From Melastoma dodecandrum (taxonomy: Eukaryota > Streptophyta > Magnoliopsida > Myrtales > Melastomataceae), in contig JARUPY010000467.1 in NCBI GenBank assembly GCA_029817715.1, forward strand, positions 1-64,000: a stretch of DNA of 64,000 nucleotides, read 5' to 3'. Of this stretch, positions 36,101-44,800 are shown piece by piece (position 1 is the stretch's first letter; each line of letters begins with the position of its first letter). A model generated the notes under the pieces. That model did not search any database and had not been told where the DNA came from. It saw nothing but the letters and a program-made list of their open reading frames with translations. Both the position numbers and the translations under genes were made by a program.

Positions 36101-38275
36101 GAGATTCCTGAAGTTTGTAAGGTTATTGAGCAGATAGCCGAGCAAAGGTCTATACCGATAGACGATATCTGGAGGATGATAGAACCATCCCAGAAGGTAC
36201 CTGAGAATATTGGGTTTAGTGTTAGGAAGGAAGACATGAGCACATATGTGGCTCTAACTTTCAAATTTCCTGGATACTATGAGCATTCTCTAGATACTTT
36301 GATAGACACTGGGTGTAGCATAACTTATGCTAGACTCAATGCTCTACCAGATGAGTGGTGGGAACCACTGCAAAAACCCATCCACATGGTTAACGTCGAT
36401 GGTATGGCCACAATTGTTGGCCATAAGGCAAGTAACGTGCCTGTCTTTATTGGTGGACAAAAGTTCATCATTAAAGAGATTCTTGCACATCCTTTACTAG
36501 AGGCCGACATCATTATTGGTAACGCCTTTTTGAAGGGTCAGAAGGAAAACCTTCCTTTTGTGCAGAATGAAAATGATGTTTCCATTGTTGGGGTAAAAAT
36601 AAGTATTCTACAAGAGCCTAGACTTCGGTTAAAATTTGGCCTTTATCCGGTAAAACGGACAGAATACTGTGGAGATGTCCCATGTGAAAGAGCTTTCAGA
36701 GTGCGAGCTCAACGTGGTGATATGCGGTTGAATGAGAACGATTCATGGGAACAAACCCTGTTCTCTCCAACGAATACCAGTAGTTCTAATTGGTATGACG
36801 ACTTGTTTACCAAACAAGAAGTGTGTATGGCTGTTAAGTTAATGGGAACAAAATGGGATAAGTTCCTAATAAAACTGGCCGATAATTTTAGTGAGGATCC
36901 ACTAAAGTTATGGACTCGAAATGGCCTAAAGGCTAGATTAGAGTTGAAAGATCCCGGAACCATAATAAGAGCCAGAAACATTACGTATACGGCTGAGATG
37001 GTTGAGGAGTTTGACAAACAAATTCCTGAGTTGCTTGGGAAAGGCTTGATTAGGGACAGTTACAGTCCACATTCTAGTCCTGCCTTTATGGTTATTAATC
37101 ATGCCGAGCAGGTGCGAGGTAAAGCACGAATGGTTATAGATTATCGTCAGCTTAACAAAGCTACAAAAGACGATGGCTATAAGATTCCCACTGCGGGAGA
37201 TTTAATTGATAGGATAAGTCTGAGCCAACCAAAATTCTTCTCTAAATTTGACTTGAAAAGTGGATACTGGCAAGTCAAGATGGAGGAAGAATCGGTTCCT
37301 CTAACTGCCTTCAATGCTCCGCAAGGAATGTTTGAATGGCTGGTAATGCCGTTCGGCCTGAAAAATGCTCCAGGCGTATTTCAGCGCAAAATGGATAATG
37401 CTTTCAAGCAAGTCCGAAAATTTTGTGCGGTCTATATTGACGATGTGCTAATCTACAGTCAGACTGAAGATGAACACATGAGACACCTTGATGAGGTGAC
37501 TGATGTCTTCCGGCGAGAGGGCATGATTCTATCAGAGAAAAAGATAGAATGGTTTAGGGAATCAGTTAATTTTCTAGGCATGGAGATTGAGCAGGGAAAA
37601 ATTAAACTGCAAAATCATATTGCTGAGAAAATAATTAATTTTCCTGACAGACTTGAGGATAGAAAGCAAGTCCAAAGATTTTGTGGATGCGCTAACTATG
37701 CAAGAAAGTTTGTGAAAGATCTTTCCAGAGACTTAGGTAGGATTGCGAAGAAAACCTCTTCTACAAATCCTTGGAAATGGGAAGATGAAGACACTCAATC
37801 CATTAGAAGGATTAAAGCAAAGGTAAAAGATTTACCACAACTAGCTTTACCTTCTGATAAAGACGAGTTAGTCTTGGAAGTTGATGCTTCCGAAGAATTT
37901 TGGGGAGCAGTCCTCAAAATTAGAGGACGAAAACCAGAACCGGTATGTAAATACTGGTCGGGAAGCTTCAAGGGGCATGAATTACGGTACCCGATACATG
38001 AAAAGGAAGTATTAGCCTTAAAATACGGGATAAAGGCTTTTTACATCTTTTTGGCACCGAAAGAATTTTTAGTGCGCTCTGACTCGACCTATGTAAAAAG
38101 GTTTATGAGTCTGAACCTTAAGGAAGCTAGGCATACTAGGCTCCTAAGGTTGCAGGAATGGTTCAGCTATTTTAAATATGAGGTCGAATACATTAAGTCC
38201 GACCACAACATAATAGCTGACTCTCTCTCTAGAGAACTTGCAAACACCTCTCTTTCTAAAAACTCTGCAGGTTGA
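33128..38275 (+). pseudogene. Caulimovirid polyprotein: coat protein, movement protein, protease, RT, RNase H
   Basis: One frame of 1,716 codons starts at ATG 33128 and ends at 38275, with stops at 33893 (TAG), 34034 (TAG) and 35945 (TGA). Domains in order: an unassigned N-terminal region (33128-33890); a coat-protein core with FFAKLPEPWPEVAQKAYELL, a CC pair and YGCDTC (34160-34410); a basic stretch; a CCHC finger C-x2-C-x4-H-x4-C (34649-34697); an acidic region; a 30K movement protein with YNYIHIGSIQIGLVPLF and AHGPVWF (about 35190-35520); an aspartic protease, DTGCS (36305-36319); reverse transcriptase with FEWLVMPFGLKNAPGVFQRK and YIDDVLIYS (about 37330-37460); and RNase H with LEVDAS (about 37873). 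All catalytic motifs listed are intact. The stops are of types cytosine deamination commonly produces. In family members the products encapsidate, move and replicate the genome; this copy cannot make the whole chain unless stops are bypassed. Confidence 0.88.
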
Positions 38276-40472
38276 TCCCGCTGCAAAGAGAAAGATATGC
38301 TGGGGATGCAAGAAGGAAGGACACTCCCGAAAGGTATGTCCTAATAAGGGAGATGGTGAGCATAGTGATGCTGGTTCCGTTTCAGGAACGAAGGCGGCAG
38401 TGCTCTGCTGGCAGTGTAAGCAACTAGGACATCGTTCTTACGAATGTCCCAAGAAGCTGAAAACTGCGGATTCCCAGAAAGGGAAGGCTGAACTTAAGGA
38501 GAAAGCAAAAGCTGACTCCGAGAGTAAGGCGAAACCAGATCTCCAGAAGGAGATGGCTAATCCCAAGGAGGCTGAGGCCAGATCTAAGGGAAAGGCGAAA
38601 GAATCCCATAAGGGGTTGGCTGGATCTAAAGGAAAGGTAATAACCAATCCCAAGGAGAAAGCGATAGTTTCCCAGGAGGGGAAGACAGATCTGAAGGAGG
38701 AAAGCTCCAGAAGAGATGTGAAAATGGCAGATCCGAAAGACAAGGCAAAAGCCGAGTCAGAAGAGAAAGCTAGGAAGAAGAGGAAAGCCAAGAGGCTTGG
38801 ATCTTCTGGTCCCAAAGGGGATGATTCTGCAAAGGATGGTCCTAAGAAGGACGGAAAGGTTGAAGAACCTTGGTGGTCTCCGTTGACCATGAAGCAGTTT
38901 AACTACTGTCGAAACCACTTAGCCAAAGAGCAGAAAATTTCCATTAATCAAGCTGTGAAATCCTACAAGGCTTTGTTACAAAGAAAGGAGGAACAGAAAG
39001 AGAACATGGAAACCCAGTATGCTGAGGAAGAGGCTAAGTTTAAGGCCATAATAGGCGAGCCAATTCAAGTGGTAGACCCTGAACCAAGGGGAGAGCCAGA
39101 GGAAGCGGCTGCAATGGAGTGTGAGCAATACTTCGACTTTGGAAGTGCTTACGCAGCATTGGAAGGCAATCTTGAAAAGAAAGAAAGCCTTGAGGAAGCA
39201 ATTCCTGTAAAAGACTCGGTCAAAGAGTCTGGTGAGACTTCTCACGGTGATAAAGGTCACGATGGCAAGAGCCATGTGGGGAAAACCCAAGAGGATCTAG
39301 GAGGATCCTGGTTTTTTGATGAAGACTCATTTGAGGACGAATCCCTAAGTTGGGATGCGGCTGTGGTCTGTGGAGGACTCATGGGTGGCATCAAACATGA
39401 TGATAAGCGCCAGATTGAGTTTTTTGCGAGAAAGACCGTTGAGTACATCAAAGATCTGGAGTATAAGCTATCGATTATGGCTTCAGGTGAGGAGGAGCTG
39501 TCCCGAGTTGAAAAGGAAAGACAACAGATATTCTCCACAACGATGTCTATAATACCGGGAGAAGTTAGAGATTATGACGTCCCAAAGGTAGTAGTGGACA
39601 TGAGTGAATCCTCGCTTGAGGAGAACACTGTACTTCAGCCGTATCTACACTGGATATCGGGGAAGTGGCCGTCTCTGAGAATTCACTCAGATATGGTGGG
39701 AGTAGCAGCGCCTTACGTATATGCTGGGTTTGTAGACATACTGGAAATCGACAGATCCGAACCAGAATGTATGGCACCCCTGCCTACGTTAGTAAGGTTT
39801 GTACTCGGATGCCTGGGCTACGGACCAAAGTATGCCACGGCATTGATTACTAGCACAATAATGGAGGAGGAAGACCATCCGCAGTATGGGAAGGTGATAC
39901 TTCAAAATCTGCAAGTATGGGATATCCATCCATGTGAGAGTAGACGTCTGGTGGAACCTCAACGACAGGACCTCGATCAGAGAGGTTTATGGCGGAAATA
40001 CTACAAGGACAAAACTGTCCGGAAGGCCATAAAGGTTGAGTTCCTTAAAGATGTGCTGGAGCATGTGTTAGCCCGCAAGGACGAATACTACGTGCTCTGT
40101 GATGGTATGATCACCGTCACGATTCTTCGGTCAAATCTGAGCCTCATAGATGAACAGGTAGGAGACCGAGGATGGCAGAGAATGCTCGACCTTCTGGATA
40201 GCTTCTGGAGGCGAGAGAACTCTGAGTTGCACCTCCGAACCGACACCTTCGAGGTTTGGAGTAAGATTGCTGATTTTACAGATAAGACCCTAAATCAGCA
40301 AATCGAGCATGAAGAGAGAGCCCAACAAATTCTTAATGCGGTCCAAGACCCACAGGGACTCTCAGAGAAAGAAGGAGTTGGCGAAACTTCGAACGCCAAC
40401 AACAAGGAAGGAGTCTCCCAAGACAGCGTGCCAATGCAGACGGGAGAAGACGACTGTATAAAGTTAGACTAG
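38217..40472 (+). CDS. Viral ORF with two zinc knuckles, function unknown
   Basis: This 752-codon open frame overlaps the end of the polyprotein by 59 nt in the +1 frame. Its first residues carry two CCHC knuckles, CWGCKKEGHSRKVCPNK (38298-38350) and CWQCKQLGHRSYECPKK (38403-38453). A long K/E/A-rich low-complexity segment follows (about 38455-38860). Then comes a predicted-helical part beginning WWSPLTMKQFNYCRNHLAK, an acidic stretch, and a C-terminal region of about 330 residues with LHWISGKWPSLRIHSDMV and LPTLVRFVLGCLGYGPKY. I recognise no enzyme motif. No ATG precedes the knuckles (the first is at 38553), so they would need a frameshift out of the polyprotein, splicing or non-AUG initiation, unless an indel in the nearby CT repeat created the frame change. 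Its position matches the last ORF of other caulimovirids (transactivator or unknown proteins), but I see no clear similarity. Confidence 0.75.
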   Translation: MTLSLENLQTPLFLKTLQVDPAAKRKICWGCKKEGHSRKVCPNKGDGEHSDAGSVSGTKAAVLCWQCKQLGHRSYECPKKLKTADSQKGKAELKEKAKADSESKAKPDLQKEMANPKEAEARSKGKAKESHKGLAGSKGKVITNPKEKAIVSQEGKTDLKEESSRRDVKMADPKDKAKAESEEKARKKRKAKRLGSSGPKGDDSAKDGPKKDGKVEEPWWSPLTMKQFNYCRNHLAKEQKISINQAVKSYKALLQRKEEQKENMETQYAEEEAKFKAIIGEPIQVVDPEPRGEPEEAAAMECEQYFDFGSAYAALEGNLEKKESLEEAIPVKDSVKESGETSHGDKGHDGKSHVGKTQEDLGGSWFFDEDSFEDESLSWDAAVVCGGLMGGIKHDDKRQIEFFARKTVEYIKDLEYKLSIMASGEEELSRVEKERQQIFSTTMSIIPGEVRDYDVPKVVVDMSESSLEENTVLQPYLHWISGKWPSLRIHSDMVGVAAPYVYAGFVDILEIDRSEPECMAPLPTLVRFVLGCLGYGPKYATALITSTIMEEEDHPQYGKVILQNLQVWDIHPCESRRLVEPQRQDLDQRGLWRKYYKDKTVRKAIKVEFLKDVLEHVLARKDEYYVLCDGMITVTILRSNLSLIDEQVGDRGWQRMLDLLDSFWRRENSELHLRTDTFEVWSKIADFTDKTLNQQIEHEERAQQILNAVQDPQGLSEKEGVGETSNANNKEGVSQDSVPMQTGEDDCIKLD

Positions 40473-40574
40473 GACATTTTTGTCGGTCATTAGGACCCCA
40501 CTAACTTTTGCAACAGTTTAGATTCCTTTTACTTTTGAGCTGGCAAACAGTGCATAGGCACCAGCTCCTTTGTG

Positions 40575-40645
40575 TATATATTCACAAGCCCTCTACCTCA
40601 TTGGGAGAGGCGAATCGAATAGAGAAATTCTCTCTCAAAAACTCT
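40575..40645 (+). promoter_or_regulatory. Probable pregenomic RNA promoter (TATA and CT-rich leader start)
   Basis: TATATATTC at 40575 is followed by cattgggagaggc and a CT-rich run (attctctctcaaaa). This resembles the 35S-type core of caulimovirids, where a TATA box is followed by a GGAGAGG word and CT repeats around the start. It lies just after the last ORF, the usual place. An alternative TATA, TATATAAAA at 40809-40817, is also a good match and lies 590 nt before the primer site. Confidence 0.65.
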
Positions 40646-40796
40646 GAGTAAGAAAATCTCTGAATCGCTCTCCGAATACCTTAAGGAACCAAGAGTAAGG
40701 TGGTTAGAATTAATCAACATTGGTTAAGACTAACGGAAGGTCAGATCGAAAGATCAAGAACCTTGCAGGGAGTATAGCCTTGGGCTGAAACCTTGG

Positions 40797-41069
40797 ATGA
40801 GGAGTGTCTATATAAAACCCTCAGTGTAAGGGCATTGGAACGACACAGAAGAGCCTCTCCAGTTTGCGGATGCGTTCGTTGAATTCTCTAGTATGAGAAT
40901 TGTGCTACTCTTGGATCTCTATTGTTGCGGAAGCTTGGTGAACCCTCTGAGCAACCCACTGAGTTAAGGTATGATAAACTTTCCGCTGTGTAGTTTATGA
41001 TAATCTTCATAATCTAATAAGATTGTGGAGGTGGTGCAAAAGCACGACAGTTGCGAAAGCAAGAGTCTT
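40797..41069 (+). promoter_or_regulatory. Viral leader with short upstream ORFs
   Basis: Several short ATG-initiated ORFs follow the promoter, at about 40797 (11 codons with stop), 40879 (9 codons), and 40902-40976 (24 residues, beginning MRIVLLLDLY), and two more start between 40970 and 41005. Multi-ATG leaders that are bypassed by ribosome shunting are typical of this virus family. Whether a stem-loop forms cannot be judged by eye. Confidence 0.55.
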
Positions 41070-41378
41070 ATGACTGATTGTCCAAACCCCGAGCTCCTAC
41101 ATTTGGATCACGGTGTGTGCAAGGATTCTGCTACTGGACTTCTCAACACGGTAGTAGATCGACTGACAGGCCTCTCAGCGCAAATACAGCAGCTAATTGA
41201 GCTTGTGGATGGCTACTCTAAGAAATTAGAAGAGCTGATTCTCCTGCAGAGTGAATTTGAGGAATATTTCCTTGAAGGTAAATCCAATCTTGGGTTTGCG
41301 GCAAGTTCGAGATACTCAAACGAGTATTCGAGGCTGGCAGAACGCCGGCGACATCGACAACTGAAAAAATCTTCTTAA
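41070..41378 (+). CDS. Small coiled-coil viral ORF in the leader
   Basis: From ATG 41070, 102 residues; the frame stays open upstream only to 41013 without another ATG. The centre, TGLSAQIQQLIELVDGYSKK followed by LEELILLQSEFEEYF, has the heptad-like spacing of a coiled coil, and the C-terminus is basic (RRRHRQLKKSS). Caulimovirids often encode a small coiled-coil virion-associated protein, so this is a candidate by shape only. It ends 22 nt before the primer-binding site, whereas such ORFs normally follow that site. A possible short intron (gtatga at 40969 to ataag at 41021, about 52 nt) lies just upstream, but it is below the usual plant intron size. Confidence 0.5.
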   Translation: MTDCPNPELLHLDHGVCKDSATGLLNTVVDRLTGLSAQIQQLIELVDGYSKKLEELILLQSEFEEYFLEGKSNLGFAASSRYSNEYSRLAERRRHRQLKKSS

Positions 41379-41400
41379 ATCCGATTCCTGTAATCTTTAT

Positions 41401-41413
41401 TGGTATCAGAGCC
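41401..41413 (+). other. tRNA-Met primer-binding site of the pararetrovirus
   Basis: TGGTATCAGAGCC matches the 12-nt initiator tRNA-Met primer site used by all caulimovirids, plus one base. It lies roughly 600-800 nt downstream of the candidate promoters and in the same orientation, as expected for minus-strand priming on the pregenomic RNA. Confidence 0.85.
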
Positions 41414-41581
41414 TCTTAAGAAGAATTAATTTTCGTATTGTCTGGGAAAGTTAACCTAGAGACTGAGATAATTAGGATAAACTTGAAACAGGTCGAAAGT
41501 ACAGGCTACCTAGAGATACAAATTAAACTTCTGGGTAAATCTGAAAAACTAGTAAAGTTGATGGTATATTTGATAATTAAG

Positions 41582-41594
41582 CCTTATATATAAC
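41582..41594 (+). promoter_or_regulatory. Candidate TATA box of MNS4
   Basis: cttatatataac about 215 bp upstream of the MNS4 ATG. It lies at or just beyond the right edge of the viral copy, so it could be host or viral in origin. Confidence 0.45.
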
Positions 41595-41801
41595 ATAAAT
41601 TTTTAAGAAATTCTAATGAAGAAATTATTATGTACAAGCAGAGTGGTAAAAATATGTCGCTAGTTGCCAGCTCGGAACACGTGTGTCCAAACCATTGGTT
41701 GGTGACGTGTCTATCTCGCCACCTGTCCAAGCCGACCGCCGCCTCGTACTTTCCCCGTCCTCGTGGTTCATCCCCCTTCCCTCGCCGTTTCGATCGAGCT
41801 G

Positions 41802-44800
41802 ATGTCGGCGCCGCGATTATTATTTTCGGTATCGGGGATAATGGAACGGGCTCCTTTCCTCTCCCTACTGTTGCTGATTTCGTCTTCTGTTTTTCCCCGC
41901 CGGTGTATCTCCGACACTGTCACCCCTCGAGAAGCCCTCTTGCTGCGAGACGAGGTGCTTTCCTGCTTTCTCCCCTTTTTTCCCGTGGCGATTTGGTTGG
42001 TTCGGGTAGGGCGATTGCCAAGCCCTCCTAACTGTGATTAATGGCTAACTGCGTTTGTGTTCCGGGCATGGAGATTATTGGTGGGATGTACAAGGAACAT
42101 TGACCTTGGTTACACCTTTCGTTGGACTCCCGGTTCGAGAGGATATTGAGGTTATGAAGATAGAGTTTGGTGATACAACTTGATTTCTTAATTGTTTGTT
42201 TGAGAATTGGATGGTAGTTTGATTAAGTGCACCCTTGATGGCTTATTATGGTGGTCTACTTCGAGTGTTTATGTTCGGCTTATTACCCAGACACTATGGT
42301 TTTACTGAACAAGATTATCCCTCAGGATAGTCTGGGGAGACCAGACTTGTCGTTTGAGTGATGGACCTTGAAATCTTTGCTATCTTTGTGATGGACAGGT
42401 GCGGGAGATGTTCTATCATGCGTTTAATGGGTACATGAAATATGCATTTCCCAAAGATGAGCTTAGACCCTCGTCATGTGAAGGGGAAGACACTCTTGGA
42501 AGTTATGCCTTGACACTGGTGCTCCTGGGCTTCAACTTTTCTTTATTTCTTTTATGAGTGGGGTTCTTATTTGTCTCATCCATGTAATTATCACTATCAA
42601 CCAGATTGATTCATTGGACACACTGGCTTTACTTGGTGATCGTGAGCGATTCACCTCTTCCGTTGAATGGATTGGTAAAAATCTGCAGTTTAATATTGTG
42701 AGTCATTGTTTCTTCCCCATGTTCTATTTTTTTAGTTGTGGCATTTTCATTTTGTTTTACAGTTCCACAGCAAAATGACTTCAACATAGCCTCAACCGGC
42801 TATCCTTAGGTTTCAATTTTCTTTAAATTTCTTATTTTCCTTGGATGAGAAGGATGTCTGTGTCTGTTGTCATTTTTGTTTGAGCTTGAAAATGAAATTG
42901 GTTGCTGTAGGAAAGCCCATTTGATTTGCCTAAAAGTCAGTCATTAGCCTGAAATGATGTGTGCTTGCTCCATTGTTGCAGAATAAGACGGTCTCTGTGT
43001 TTGAGACTACTATCCGGGTCCTTGGTGGTTTACTTTCTGCTCATCTGATTGCTAGTGATTATGCCACGGTAAATCCTACATTTGTTCGTTCTCTACTTTT
43101 TTTTAACTTTAAGATTGCAGCATTTTGTTTGTCTGTCTATTTATCCTTCTTGCTGCGAACTGTGTTTTTTTTTTTGGTGGTTAAAGGTGGTTCTTAATTT
43201 GAAGCCATAGGTTAGTACTACGTTGCAATTGCATATTTACTCCAAGGTAAGTTTAAGGTTTGAATGGAAGACTATCAAAAGTTTGAGCCAAACCTTTAGA
43301 TGAAGAGACGATCGAAAGCAGGAATCCTGCAAATTAATGACATCTTCTGATTTCTTTTATTGTCGCTTGATCTAAGACGTTTGTTCAAGTTTGATGATGT
43401 GGTGCCACATCCTAAATCTGGCATATATTTGGTGATGCACTAGGTGTATACTGCAATTGCAACTGCCTCTATTTCCTGTCTATTTTCTGTGGTTTTAATT
43501 AGCATTTGACTGCAGGGAATGAGGATTCCCTCCTATGAGGATCAGTTGCTTCACTTGGCTGAGGATCTGGCACGGAGACTTTTACCTGCATTTGACACTC
43601 CCACAGGTGTAACTGATCGAAAATTACTCTCCCTGTAAGAAAGAAATTCTGTTATGACTTGCAATGTCATTGGTTTTCTAATTTTATGACAAGTTTTAAT
43701 TCTAAGAAATGCTTAAAATGATTGTACAGTTTTCAACTATCTGTCAATGTACGATGAGCATTACTTTTGTATTTGAAGATTCTGCATAATTTGATACTAT
43801 ATGCTGCCGTTTTTATTTGTGTAGGCATACCATTTGGTTCTGTGAATCTTTTGTATGGTGTTGATGAACATGAAAGCAAGGTGAGTACTTTTCATGTTAT
43901 TCTAACATTGCCTACCATATTCTTCCATATTTGAGGTTCCAGTTGCCATTCGGAAGATACAATGTGATGCTTGAGAATTTAATTTTGATTTCATGTTTTC
44001 TTATTCTCCAGATCACATCCACTGCTGGTGGTGGGACTTTAACCCTCGAATTTGGAATTCTGAGTCGCTTGACAAATGATCCTGGTACTTCTGCTGCGGT
44101 TTATTATATTATTGTGCCCTATGGAGCTGACAATATTCTTGTTATCTAATATTGGGCTTATTTCTGGAGATGTTTCGATGCATTTTTTGGCTATTGAAAG
44201 ACCTGAAGCTTTATGCTGGACTAATTACACTAACCACCATTGGACTGAAATGCAACTGTACCTTTACTGCTAAACTTTGGATCTCTTATAACAGCCAGGA
44301 AATATTTGAACTTATTTACAGAGTCAGGTCAACGAAATCATTAGACCTCTAATGGAGTGCTAACAGTATACTTCTTTCCATGTTAGAAAAGTTATTAATT
44401 TTCGCGATATTATTTTTTATCTAAATCAGTTTGCTTTTAAAAATTCACTGAGTTGTACATAGTTAATTTTTAATGATTCAATTGCATGAGAAAATGGCTA
44501 ATAAAGTGTGTAGTATTTGGTAAAGTTCATCGTACATAATTTCATGGTAGCATTTCTTTGTAGGCTATGATTTTGTAATAAAGATTTGACAGTTAAATAG
44601 TAATGGTGAAGTTATCCGAAATTTAGCTGGAAAGATGAGGTTTCATGGAATTGTAAAGGCATTTTGGTACAAGTCATTCCTTATGCCTTGTAGTTGCATT
44701 AGGAATGTACAAGGTCATATTCTGCGAATTGTAAAAACAGTTTGGTCTGCGGGGTGATGCAAAGCTAATAAGTGATTTATTATTTGCTCAGTTGTTTGCC

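Larger units (their letters stand above)
32990..41590 (+). mobile_element. Endogenous pararetrovirus (Caulimoviridae), nearly complete genome copy
   Basis: The 8.4-8.6 kb segment holds all hallmarks of a caulimovirid: a coat-protein-like region with CCHC finger, a 30K-type movement protein, aspartic protease, reverse transcriptase and RNase H in one frame, then a further ORF, a promoter, a leader with upstream ORFs, and a tRNA-Met primer site (41401). There is no integrase and no LTR, which argues against a retrotransposon. The size equals one genome length, so this appears to be a single linearised copy opened between the primer site and the polyprotein start. Borders are approximate, since I see no target duplication. 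Three in-frame stops and one frame change interrupt it. Relationship inside the family is open: the gene order differs from that of the well-known genera. Confidence 0.9.

Noticed and set aside
38424..39777. Long antisense ORFs opposite the viral zinc-knuckle ORF (up to 150 codons)
   Set aside because: They mirror the K/E-rich codons of the sense ORF and have no independent family signal.
33128..40472. LTR retrotransposon (Ty3/gypsy) instead of a virus
   Set aside because: No LTRs and no integrase, but a 30K movement protein and a caulimovirid-type coat protein core are present.
41401..41413. tRNA gene suggested by the tRNA-Met match
   Set aside because: Only the 3'-complementary primer site is present; no cloverleaf surrounds it. 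The same applies to 21449 and 58332.
42554..44352. Several ORFs of 65-78 codons within MNS4
   Set aside because: They are exon-intron read-through frames of the spliced gene.
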